Source: Acidimicrobiales bacterium (GTDB lineage: Bacteria > Actinomycetota > Acidimicrobiia > Acidimicrobiales > SZUA-35). Taken from it: DNA of 7,081 nucleotides. Positions 1 through 5,934 of the stretch are shown in pieces. The translations under genes and the position numbers were made by a program. Below the pieces are notes generated by a model that was not told where the DNA came from, ran no database searches, and saw only the letters and a list, made by a program, of their open reading frames with translations. The stretch is from assembly GCA_013003325.1 (NCBI GenBank), contig JABDJU010000121.1, forward strand, positions 1-7,081, read 5' to 3'. Numbering within the stretch: the stretch's first letter is position 1; the number at the start of each line of letters is the position of its first letter.

Positions 1-922
1 GGTTTTTGGGGCGGGCGCCGAAGTTGTTGGCGATCACCGCGTTGGCAGCGCTCAGAATGTTCTGGGTGGAGCGGTAGTTCTGTTCGAGCAGCACCACCGA
101 GGTATCGGGAAACGCCTCCTCGAACTGCATGATGTTGCGGATGTCGGCGCCCCGGAACCCGTACACGCTCTGGGCGTCGTCGCCGACCACCGTGACCTGA
201 CGGTGCTCGGATCCGATCTTGAGCACCATCTCGTTCTGCACGGCGTTGGTGTCCTGGTATTCGTCGACGAGGAGGTTGCCGAAGCGCTGCTGGTAGTGGG
301 CCAGGATCTCTGGTTCCTTGCGGAACAGCTTGGTGGTGTTCAACAACAGGTCGTCGAAGTCCATGGCGCCGGCCTGTTCGAGGCGGCGCTGGTACTCGAG
401 GTAGATGTCGGCGGTCTTCTTGGCGGCGATGTGCTGAGCGCTGTCGGCGAATTCGACCGGCCCGAGCCCTTCGTTCTTGGCCGAGGAGATCGATGCGTGT
501 ATGGCGCGGGGGTTGAACCGCTTGGAATCGAGCCCGAGGTCGCGAATCACATACCCGGTCAGGCGCACGGCGTCGGCCTGGTCGTAGATCGTGAAGCCGC
601 TCGGATAGCCGAGGGCCTTGCCATCACGGCGAAGGATTCGCACACAGGCCGAGTGGAATGTGGACACCCACATCTTCTGGGCCACCGGTCCCACCAGCTC
701 CTGTACCCGGTGCTTCATCTCGCCGGCCGCCTTGTTGGTGAAGGTGATGGCCAGTATCTCGAACGGTGAGGCGCCCTCGTCGATCAACCAGGCGATGCGC
801 CGGGTGAGCACCCGGGTCTTGCCCGAGCCGGCGCCGGCGATGACCAGGAGTGGTCCGCCGATGTGGGTGACAGCGTCCAGTTGAGCTGCGTTGAGCCCGC
901 CGGTGATGCGATTCTCGACCAC
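1..922 (-). CDS. pcrA: PcrA/UvrD-type ATP-dependent DNA helicase (N-terminal part, runs off left edge)
   Basis: Superfamily 1A 3'-5' DNA helicase acting in DNA repair and replication in the cytoplasm. The first 307 residues are visible; the family is usually 700-800 long, so the C-terminal half lies outside. In order: Q-motif region GLNAAQLDAV (9-18), Walker A AGAGSGKT (29-36, Lys35), motif Ia ITFTNKAA (59-66), STFHSACVRIL (87-97), Walker B LLVDEYQD (217-224, Asp220/Glu221), motif III VVGDDAQSVYGFRGAD (245-260) and motif IV LLEQNYRST (278-286). All catalytic motifs present are intact. The GTG at 922 is the only plausible start, because the frame closes with a stop at 953-955 and has no other start codon between. 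The Shine-Dalgarno is poor, so leaderless or weak initiation is possible. It is divergent from the M28 peptidase gene. Motif III reads GDDAQS rather than the commoner GDADQS, a known variant. PcrA versus UvrD naming is by resemblance only. Confidence 0.95.
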   Translation of the reverse strand, partial: MVENRITGGLNAAQLDAVTHIGGPLLVIAGAGSGKTRVLTRRIAWLIDEGASPFEILAITFTNKAAGEMKHRVQELVGPVAQKMWVSTFHSACVRILRRDGKALGYPSGFTIYDQADAVRLTGYVIRDLGLDSKRFNPRAIHASISSAKNEGLGPVEFADSAQHIAAKKTADIYLEYQRRLEQAGAMDFDDLLLNTTKLFRKEPEILAHYQQRFGNLLVDEYQDTNAVQNEMVLKIGSEHRQVTVVGDDAQSVYGFRGADIRNIMQFEEAFPDTSVVLLEQNYRSTQNILSAANAVIANNFGARPKN

Positions 923-972
923 CTGATCACGGTATCGGCTCGGCTCGGGCCGTCAGTGACGTACTCCTCTAC

Positions 973-984
973 CCAGCGCGCTGG
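973..984. repeat. Perfect 12-bp palindrome CCAGCGCGCTGG in divergent intergenic region
   Basis: CCAGCGCGCTGG equals its own reverse complement. It lies between the helicase start (922) and the M28 peptidase start, just before the GGGAGG Shine-Dalgarno at 987-992. It could be an operator for either gene or a chance GC-rich palindrome. It does not match the actinobacterial LexA (SOS) box GAAC-N4-GTTC. No clear sigma70 promoter is visible in the surrounding 80 nt on either strand. Confidence 0.35.
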
Positions 985-1002
985 TTGGGAGGCAGCCTCG
1001 CA

Positions 1003-2865
1003 GTGATGTTGATCGTCGCCGTCACGTTGTGGCTCGGCGTGATCCTTGCCGGCTCAGCCCTCGCCCCTCGATCCGAGATCGTCGCCCGGTCCCTATTCGT
1101 GGTCGGTCTCACCACCGCGCTCGGGGTCGGTATCGCTCCCCTGCTCGCAGCATCGATCGAAGAGGACCCGACCACCGGACAGTTCGGTCTCGATCGAGCC
1201 CAAGCTCACATCGAACTGCTGGCCCGGCGACCGCACCCGATCGGCAGCGCTGCCAACGCGGACGTTCGCGATTACCTGGTGGACGAGCTGATCGAGCTGG
1301 GCCTGGAACCCGAGACCCAGACGATCACCGCACCCGACTACTACGGTTCGCCCAACCGGACCGTCGAGGTGACCAATGTGCTGGCCCGAATCTCCGGGAC
1401 GGCGTCAACCGGGGCGGTGGCAATTGTCGCCCACTTCGACACCGTGCCGCAGACGCCCGGGGCCAACGACAATTCGTCAGGGGTAGCCATCGCGCTCGAG
1501 ACGGCACGGGCCGTCCTGGCCGACGAACCCCTGCGCAACGATGTGGTGGTCGTCCTGACCGACGGCGAAGAGCCGGCGCCTCGATTCGGATCGACCGCGT
1601 TCGTGCGATCACACCCGTGGGCCCAGGAGATCGGCTTCGTGGTGAACCTCGAGGCGATCGGACCCTCGGGGCCATCGCTCGTCAGCGACATCCACGGACC
1701 CCAGAGTTCGGTGATGGAGGCGTATCAGGAGGCGGTTCCGGTGCCGGTCGCCTATTCGTTCCTAACCGAGACCACCAACCTGATCGGAGGCTCCAATACC
1801 GATTTTGCACCATTCAGGGACGCCGACATCCCCGGCGTCGAGTTCGTGTACGCCCGGGGCTCGTCGATGTATCACACCGCCGCTGACACTCCCGACACGG
1901 TGAGTCCAAAGACCTTGCACGCCCACGGCACAAACACGCTGGCCCTGGTGCGCCACATGGCCGCCGCGGACCTAGACAGCCTGGTAGAAGACGGCGGCTC
2001 GACCTTCTTCACGGTCGGCCGATTCCATCTGGTGCGGTATTCGAACTGGTGGACGCTGCAGCTGGCGGCGGTGAACCTGATCGTGTTGGCCTGGGCGGCC
2101 TACAACCACAGGGAACCGATCGGCACGCTCCTCGTCAATTCTCTGAGGGTGCTGGCTACGGCCATCGCGATCTCCCTGGTGCTCACGATTGTTTGGATCC
2201 CCCTGGCGGGGTGGCGCAACACGATGGGGGCGGGCGAAAGCTACCTCTACCTGGTGTGGCTGGCCGCCCTGATCGCCGCCGCTACGGGCTTGGGATGGAA
2301 GGCGCTGCGGGGCTCGATCGAGGCGGCATTGCTGGCGTGGTGGGTTCTGGGGGCAGTGGCGGCCATCGCCGCCCCCGGAATGGCCTATCTGTTCCTGTGG
2401 CCGTCGTTGACCGGCGCCCTCGCCGTGCTCCTCAGGCCCTCAGGCGAGCAGCACGACGGCTGGTCGTGGTTGGCGCCGGCGACCGCCACCCTCGGTGTGG
2501 CCCTCATCTTGGTCGTCCCGGCCATCGATACGTTCTTCCAGTTCGCCCAGCCCCGACCGGGAAACCCCGATTCGGAGATCCTTCCGACGGTCGCCGTGCC
2601 GCTGTTCCTGATCGCTCTTCTCAGTCAGTTGGCGGCCAGCTACTACCTCGCCTCGGACCATGATCTGGCGACCCCCGAGCCGGCCGAGGTCGAAGCACCA
2701 CCGAGCGAGCACGCACTCGACCAAGCCGTCGGCGCCCGGGTAGGGGTTGTCGTGGGAGCCCTCGCCGGAGCAACACTGGTTGCGGTCACAGGCTCGAACA
2801 GCTTCGCCCTGGTCGCCGGAGCTGGCCTGCTCGGCGCCGGAGTTGGGTATCTGCGAGGCAGCTGA
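1003..2865 (+). CDS. M28 family zinc metallopeptidase with C-terminal multi-pass membrane domain
   Basis: Predicted membrane-bound M28 aminopeptidase, 620 residues. Metal ligands and catalytic residues fit the family: His144 and Asp146 (AHFDT), bridging Asp156 (GANDNSSG), catalytic Glu189 with Glu190 (TDGEEP), Glu217 (NLEAIGPSGP) and His291 (MYHTAADTPD). ARRPHPIGSAANADVRDYL (74-92) is typical of the ERMP1/Fxna-like branch. Two hydrophobic segments (about 2-20 and 30-50) precede the peptidase domain (about 57-325). The Arg-bearing loop between them suggests it is cytoplasmic, which puts the peptidase outside. About nine more hydrophobic segments follow (351-367, 380-402, 412-430, 440-457, 458-477, 490-507, 528-549, 579-596, 600-616). 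The last two are Gly/Ala-rich and sit after a Pro/Glu/Ala-rich linker (557-575). GTG 1003 lies 10 nt after GGGAGG (987-992); ATG 1006 is equally possible, and the longer TTG start at 985 lacks a ribosome site. The substrate is unknown. Confidence 0.88.
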   Translation: MMLIVAVTLWLGVILAGSALAPRSEIVARSLFVVGLTTALGVGIAPLLAASIEEDPTTGQFGLDRAQAHIELLARRPHPIGSAANADVRDYLVDELIELGLEPETQTITAPDYYGSPNRTVEVTNVLARISGTASTGAVAIVAHFDTVPQTPGANDNSSGVAIALETARAVLADEPLRNDVVVVLTDGEEPAPRFGSTAFVRSHPWAQEIGFVVNLEAIGPSGPSLVSDIHGPQSSVMEAYQEAVPVPVAYSFLTETTNLIGGSNTDFAPFRDADIPGVEFVYARGSSMYHTAADTPDTVSPKTLHAHGTNTLALVRHMAAADLDSLVEDGGSTFFTVGRFHLVRYSNWWTLQLAAVNLIVLAWAAYNHREPIGTLLVNSLRVLATAIAISLVLTIVWIPLAGWRNTMGAGESYLYLVWLAALIAAATGLGWKALRGSIEAALLAWWVLGAVAAIAAPGMAYLFLWPSLTGALAVLLRPSGEQHDGWSWLAPATATLGVALILVVPAIDTFFQFAQPRPGNPDSEILPTVAVPLFLIALLSQLAASYYLASDHDLATPEPAEVEAPPSEHALDQAVGARVGVVVGALAGATLVAVTGSNSFALVAGAGLLGAGVGYLRGS

Positions 2866-2904
2866 ATCCGATTCATCTCGAATGCAACACTGGACAAACG
2901 CTCG

Positions 2905-2923
2905 CTCCGGACGCTGTCTGGGG
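2905..2923 (+). terminator. GC-rich hairpin after M28 gene, candidate terminator without U-tract
   Basis: CTCCGGAC (2905-2912), loop GCT, GTCTGGGG (2916-2923) form an 8-bp stem including two G-U wobbles. It starts 39 nt after the peptidase stop codon. No run of T follows, as is common for high-GC actinobacteria, so it may be a weak terminator or just an mRNA structure in the leader of the sigma gene. A smaller hairpin, TGAAT-CCG-ATTCA (2863-2875), overlaps the stop codon itself. Confidence 0.35.
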
Positions 2924-2950
2924 AACATTCGTGCAGATGGGGAGGAAGTC

Positions 2951-2974
2951 GTGGGTTCGGTTGCACTAACCCAC
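2951..2974 (+). promoter_or_regulatory. Inverted repeat GTGGGTT-N10-AACCCAC over the leader ORF start
   Basis: Perfect 7-bp arms, 2951-2957 and 2968-2974, with a 10-nt loop. The left arm begins with the GTG start codon of the leader ORF. As RNA, the hairpin would bury that start directly behind the Shine-Dalgarno. As DNA, it could be an operator. A competing smaller hairpin, GGTT (2959-2962) with AACC (2968-2971), shares the right arm. No T-run follows, so it is not an intrinsic terminator. Confidence 0.4.
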
Positions 2975-3019
2975 ATGGGGACAACGCCAGATGATCCGAC
3001 GACGTTGATGACGACATGA
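2951..3019 (+). CDS. Possible 22-codon leader ORF translationally coupled to the sigma factor
   Basis: A very strong Shine-Dalgarno, GGGGAGG (2939-2945), sits 5 nt before a GTG at 2951. This opens a 22-codon frame, starting MGSVALTHMG and ending TTLMTT. Its TGA (3017-3019) overlaps the ATG of the sigma factor (3016-3018) as ATGA, the classic translational-coupling arrangement. The sigma gene has no Shine-Dalgarno of its own in the preceding 20 nt. The peptide resembles nothing I recognise and its codon use is less GC3-biased than the neighbours. I therefore infer a regulatory or coupling role rather than a functional product. It could also be a chance frame. Confidence 0.42.
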   Translation: MGSVALTHMGTTPDDPTTLMTT

Positions 3020-3567
3020 CCGGGTCAGCCCAACTCATCGATGCGGCTCGTCGCGGTTCGATCGACGATCTCATGGACCTCATCGCCGCCTGCGAACCTC
3101 AGATCGTCGCCGCCATCGCCATCGGGGGAATCGCTCGATCAAGCGACCACTTCGAGGACGCCCAGAACCAGTCGCTGCTGGAGATCTGGCGGTCGGCGTC
3201 GAGCTACACCGGTTCCTCGGGACCGTGCACGTGGATGGCGAGCATCGCTCGTCGGGTAACCGCGAGCCGGATCGTCGATCCACTCGTTCGACACCAGAAA
3301 CGTGGATCGCGCCTGCGCCTCTTCTCAACCGCCCGGGTCGCAGCGGGCCCAGAGGATGGGGCCGCTACCACGGATCTGCTTCAGCGAGTTCTCGGCCGGC
3401 TGACCGAGGAACACCGACAGGTGCTTGTGCTTCGGTACATGCTCGACCAGTCGCTCGAAGAGATCGCCAGCCGCACCGGCCTGTCGCCCAAGACCGTGAG
3501 CAGCCGCCTGACGAGAGCCAAACGGGCTGCCCTTTCCATTGTTGCCGAGGAGTCCGACGATGCCTGA
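3016..3567 (+). CDS. ECF-type RNA polymerase sigma factor (sigma-70 family)
   Basis: 183 residues, the normal size for an extracytoplasmic-function sigma factor, with regions 2 and 4 only. Region 2 spans about 19-95 and includes FEDAQNQSLLEIW (46-58), the equivalent of the usual EDVVQETFLRVW core-binding helix, then CTWMASIARRVTASRI (71-86) for -10 recognition. Region 4 spans about 117-173: LLQRVLGRLTEEHRQVLVLRY (121-141, written here as the conserved LxxLxxxxRxVLxLRY pattern) and a helix-turn-helix QSLEEIASRTGLSPKTVSSR (145-164) for -35 binding. ATG 3016 is the only start upstream of region 2, since the frame has a stop at 2992-2994. It lacks a Shine-Dalgarno and is overlapped by the leader ORF stop, suggesting coupled translation. 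The gene overlaps the downstream membrane protein by 8 nt, the usual sigma/anti-sigma arrangement. The ECF subgroup is not identifiable by eye. Confidence 0.92.
   Translation: MTGSAQLIDAARRGSIDDLMDLIAACEPQIVAAIAIGGIARSSDHFEDAQNQSLLEIWRSASSYTGSSGPCTWMASIARRVTASRIVDPLVRHQKRGSRLRLFSTARVAAGPEDGAATTDLLQRVLGRLTEEHRQVLVLRYMLDQSLEEIASRTGLSPKTVSSRLTRAKRAALSIVAEESDDA
3547..3552 (+). promoter_or_regulatory. Ribosome binding site GAGGAG fixing the start of the anti-sigma candidate
   Basis: GAGGAG lies inside the last codons of the sigma gene, 7 nt before ATG 3560. It supports 3560 as the start in preference to the in-frame TTG at 3539, which has no such site. Confidence 0.75.
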
Positions 3568-5383
3568 AACCGAGTTCACCGACCGCGAAGAGACCGTTCT
3601 TCGCACCCTGTTCACCCAGGGCGGCGCGCCGACGTTCGGCCCCGACTGGAGGGAACAGCTGGCCGCGCTCGTCGAAGCCGAGAGCCAGCCGTCGAGCCCC
3701 CCCGCCGCGCCGCTGTCGATTCTCAACGCTGAGGGTCAAGTGGTCACGACAACTGCGGCCGAGCCACGATCACGCCGAGCCTTGGTTGCGGCTGCAGCCA
3801 TTCTCTCCGTCATCGTGGGATTAGGCGTGATTCAGCTGGCCGGCGGCGGAGGTGAGCCCGAGCTGCTGGAACCGGCGTCGTTCGTTTCCTCACCAATCCT
3901 CAGCCCCGTGCAGATCCCCGAGGGAACCGACCGGCTCACACCCCTCGATCCAGTAGGGGTCGTCGCCCTCCGCGGGTCAGACCCCGATTCGCCGACCGAG
4001 ATCCTGATCAGCGACAACGGTTCAGACTGGATTGAAGTCGCCTCCCTGCCGGTCAGCGACGCCATCGCCGACTTCAGCACCGAGCGGTGGGTAGTGGTCG
4101 GAGGTGACACAGCCACCCCTCAACCGTCGGTGGAGTCGCTGACCGCCACCACCCTGGCGTCACGATTGGTGATCCTGGTCAGCGAAGACCGCGGGAGCAC
4201 GTGGCAGTCGACAACCTTTGAACCCGAGGCGTCCGGCCAGGCTTCGATCACCCAGTTCCCGATGGCCGATTCGCTCGCTATCGCCGGTGACGGAACCGTT
4301 CTGGTCGGTGTCTCGTACAGCTCCGAAATCGATCTGACCACACCGGCCCGTGAGCTGGGTCTCGTTGGCCCGCGCGACCGTGTCGTCCGAGCAACCTTCA
4401 CCGAGACAAGGTTCGGTCCCTACTCGGTGGGTCCCGATGTCGTCGGTGAACTGGCCCAAGAGGATTTCGGGCGCGATGAGCTCGGTCTCTCAGCCGATCA
4501 GTACGAGATGTTCGTCACGGGCAACGATGTGGTCCCGCTCGAAGGCAGCGCCTTTGCGATCCTCGAGGTCTCGCCGGACGGGGAGATCCGGGAACTCGCC
4601 GGGCCGGGCCGGGCCAACACGACCTACTTCGTCCCCCCGACGCTGAGCTCCATCGACGGTGCGGTATACGGCCTGCGTGGGGGTCCCAACGGGTTCGAGA
4701 CCTGGCGGCTCACGTCGGACCGCACATGGGATCGAACCGATCTTCCCCGCCAGGTCCTGGTCGAAAACGGCGACTGGATCGTGGGCACCAAGCCCGACAG
4801 TGCTTCCGGCATCGAGATGTCGCTCGACGGAGGCAGCTCCTATCGCGACTTCCCAAAGCCCGATGAGCGCACCGTACCCGTCAGCGTCTTCGGCACAACC
4901 GGCGGGGCGGCGGTTGTGTGGGGCGAGGAACCGACAGTCCTGGTGAGCCGGAACATGGTCACCTACCGCGAGGGCGACTTTCGGTTCGAGTGGTTCGACG
5001 ATGGCACGGTGACGGTGTACCGGGATGACGAGGTGTTCATCGAGGACTACGAAGACTTCAGCGGTCCGCAGGACAACATCCTGATCGATCACCGAAACAA
5101 CATCCTGATCCTTGCTCCCAGGACGGGTGAGGTGGTCGTCGAGGTGACCGACGAGGAGTTCAGGACCGCGCTGGCCACTACTGGGCCGGTGACCGGCAAC
5201 CCGACCGGCCTGGCCGTCAGCTGGTCATCGGACGGTTCGGAATGGCGCTACACGTCGCTGGATCCGGTGGGCCCGGGCGTATGGTCTGGGGTTCCACTCA
5301 ACCCAAATGGCGAGTTCCTCATCTTCGATGCGCTCCTCGGCAACCTCGACGGTTTCGTGGTCGAGTTGCCCCTGACCGAGTAG
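3560..5383 (+). CDS. Membrane-anchored putative anti-sigma factor with Asp-box (BNR) beta-propeller-like sensor domain
   Basis: 607 residues, apparently one pass. Residues 1-73 are cytoplasmic and include a charged helical start (FTDREETVLRTLF, 6-18). RRALVAAAAILSVIVGLGVI (72-91) is the membrane helix, preceded by Arg residues (N-in), and about 510 residues follow outside. The outer part carries four Asp-box-like motifs (SxDxGxxW/Y): SDNGSDW (151-157), SEDRGSTW (208-215), SLDGGSSY (421-428) and SSDGSEW (556-562), a hallmark of sialidase/BNR beta-propellers. No sialidase catalytic set is recognisable. The 8-nt overlap with the ECF sigma gene and the topology make it the probable cognate anti-sigma, holding the sigma at the membrane. 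The zinc motif HxxxCxxC of ZAS anti-sigmas is absent and there are no cysteines, so the binding mode would be non-canonical. It is an acidic protein, with a notably Asp/Glu-rich stretch at 474-513. Alternatively it is a sensor or accessory protein and not a direct anti-sigma. Confidence 0.75.
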   Translation: MPETEFTDREETVLRTLFTQGGAPTFGPDWREQLAALVEAESQPSSPPAAPLSILNAEGQVVTTTAAEPRSRRALVAAAAILSVIVGLGVIQLAGGGGEPELLEPASFVSSPILSPVQIPEGTDRLTPLDPVGVVALRGSDPDSPTEILISDNGSDWIEVASLPVSDAIADFSTERWVVVGGDTATPQPSVESLTATTLASRLVILVSEDRGSTWQSTTFEPEASGQASITQFPMADSLAIAGDGTVLVGVSYSSEIDLTTPARELGLVGPRDRVVRATFTETRFGPYSVGPDVVGELAQEDFGRDELGLSADQYEMFVTGNDVVPLEGSAFAILEVSPDGEIRELAGPGRANTTYFVPPTLSSIDGAVYGLRGGPNGFETWRLTSDRTWDRTDLPRQVLVENGDWIVGTKPDSASGIEMSLDGGSSYRDFPKPDERTVPVSVFGTTGGAAVVWGEEPTVLVSRNMVTYREGDFRFEWFDDGTVTVYRDDEVFIEDYEDFSGPQDNILIDHRNNILILAPRTGEVVVEVTDEEFRTALATTGPVTGNPTGLAVSWSSDGSEWRYTSLDPVGPGVWSGVPLNPNGEFLIFDALLGNLDGFVVELPLTE

Positions 5384-5413
5384 ACGCACCGCTTCACCAC
5401 GGTCCCCTTGAGC

Positions 5414-5692
5414 TCACCCTCGATCGCGCAGCAGGTCGATGGCTCGGGATCGGTCGATGATCACGGCGAGATCGACTGTTCCGTTGGGGGCATCGTCGCG
5501 ATTGAGCTCGATGGCCAGCGACTCCAGGACAGCGTTGAGGCTCACGCCGTTGGTGGCGGCGAACCGGTGCCAGTCTTGGTGGGCGGCCTCGCCGAGGCAG
5601 GCGTGGAGGGCCTTGCGGCGGCGGAGGCGGCGGGCCAACTCGCTCGCTCGCGAGAACGAATCGGCGGCGCGTGCTGCAGAAACTGCGGACAT
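5414..5692 (-). CDS. Small ribbon-helix-helix-like protein, possible DNA-binding regulator
   Basis: 92 residues from ATG 5692; ATG 5704 would add four. High GC at third codon positions shows the minus strand is the coding one, not the longer plus-strand frame over the same bases. A basic patch RRLRRRK (21-27) is followed by LGEAAHQDWHRFAATNGVSL (33-52) and NAVLESLAIEL (53-63). This resembles actinobacterial ribbon-helix-helix-like proteins (the xxxxWxxFAxxxGVSLxAxLExLAxxL pattern). The C-terminal tail, AVIIDRSRAIDLLRDRG (76-92), resembles the tail seen in such proteins. An AGAAGG motif lies about 12 nt upstream of ATG 5692 and directly abuts ATG 5704, so 5692 is preferred. It converges on the anti-sigma gene with only a 30-nt gap and no obvious terminator, and diverges from nrdA. 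No toxin partner is adjacent, so an antitoxin role is not supported. A DNA-binding role is inferred from resemblance. Confidence 0.68.
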   Translation of the reverse strand: MSAVSAARAADSFSRASELARRLRRRKALHACLGEAAHQDWHRFAATNGVSLNAVLESLAIELNRDDAPNGTVDLAVIIDRSRAIDLLRDRG

Positions 5693-5768
5693 CGAAACAA
5701 ACATCCTTCTGGGTGGGCGATGTTCTGTCCTGCTAGGACGCTCGAAACCGGCCGGAAGTCGCAAACTT

Positions 5769-5797
5769 TTGTTAGCGCGCAGCGAATCTTGGGTAAA
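5769..5797 (-). promoter_or_regulatory. Weak candidate promoter for the small minus-strand gene
   Basis: On the minus strand, TTTACC (5797-5792) and TAACAA (5774-5769) are separated by 17 nt. They match -35 at 4/6 and -10 at 3/6. It would start transcription near 5762 and leave a leader of about 60-70 nt. The palindrome at 5799-5812 lies immediately upstream of the -35. Confidence 0.22.
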
Positions 5798-5798
5798 A

Positions 5799-5812
5799 CT
5801 GCTGGTCAGCAG
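5799..5812. repeat. Inverted repeat CTGCTG-GT-CAGCAG between the divergent genes
   Basis: Perfect 6-bp arms (5799-5804 and 5807-5812) with a 2-nt centre, in the intergenic region between the ribbon-helix-helix-like gene and nrdA. Its size and position fit an operator, for instance for autoregulation of the small gene. It is unrelated in sequence to the two NrdR-type sites further right. Confidence 0.4.
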
Positions 5813-5852
5813 GCGGCGCTTTCGAAACCCTCAGATTCTCTGCTCGAAGGGG

Positions 5853-5881
5853 TTGCGCCTGTGTAACTTCAATGCTGTAAT
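5853..5881 (+). promoter_or_regulatory. Candidate sigma70 promoter for nrdA
   Basis: TTGCGC (5853-5858) and TGTAAT (5876-5881) are separated by 17 nt, matching the -35 at 3/6 and the -10 at 5/6. The start point would be near 5888, just ahead of the first NrdR-like box. A repressor bound at the boxes would therefore block initiation or early elongation. Other -10-like hexamers occur nearby (TGTAAC 5862-5867, TATCTA 5941-5946), so the assignment is tentative. Confidence 0.38.
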
Positions 5882-5894
5882 TCCAAGCCGGTCA

Positions 5895-5910
5895 CCACAA
5901 CATGTGGGGT
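5895..5910 (+). promoter_or_regulatory. NrdR-box-like site 1 (upstream)
   Basis: CCACAACATGTGGGGT fits the NrdR consensus acaCwAtATaTwGtgt at the core positions (CAC, A, AT, T, G-G) and sits in a wider imperfect palindrome whose outer arms are TCACC (5892-5896) and GGTGA (5908-5912). It is weaker than the second box. NrdR is the ATP/dATP-sensing repressor of ribonucleotide reductase genes. Confidence 0.55.
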
Positions 5911-5934
5911 GAAATCGCAGGCTCAGCGCTAGAG

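Noticed and set aside
203..884. Plus-strand open frames of 188 and 88 residues
   Set aside because: They lie opposite the helicase, whose motifs are intact across the whole stretch, so they are antisense shadows.
2921..2953. GGGAAC before the leader ORF as an ECF-type -35 for autoregulation of the sigma gene
   Set aside because: The nearest CGT-like -10 core (2950-2952) is about 23 nt away; ECF promoters need about 16-18 nt, and nothing suitable lies at that distance.
3539..3559. Upstream TTG start for the anti-sigma candidate
   Set aside because: GAGGAG at 3547-3552 fits ATG 3560 with a 7-nt spacer; TTG 3539 has no ribosome site and would lengthen the overlap with the sigma gene.
3560..5383. 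Secreted sialidase
   Set aside because: Asp-boxes are present, but no recognisable sialidase catalytic set. The N-terminus is an N-in membrane anchor with a cytoplasmic tail, not a signal peptide, and it overlaps a sigma gene.
5374..5404. GACCG...CGGTC as a terminator between the converging anti-sigma and small genes
   Set aside because: Only 5-bp arms with a 21-nt loop and no T-run; too weak to call.
5414..5692. Antitoxin of a toxin-antitoxin pair
   Set aside because: Ribbon-helix-helix proteins are often antitoxins, but no toxin-like gene is adjacent: the neighbours are a convergent sensor and divergent nrdA.
5408..5866. 152-residue plus-strand open frame opposite the small ribbon-helix-helix-like gene
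   Set aside because: Its composition is the antisense reflection of a GC3-biased minus-strand gene, and it has no recognisable domain or ribosome site.
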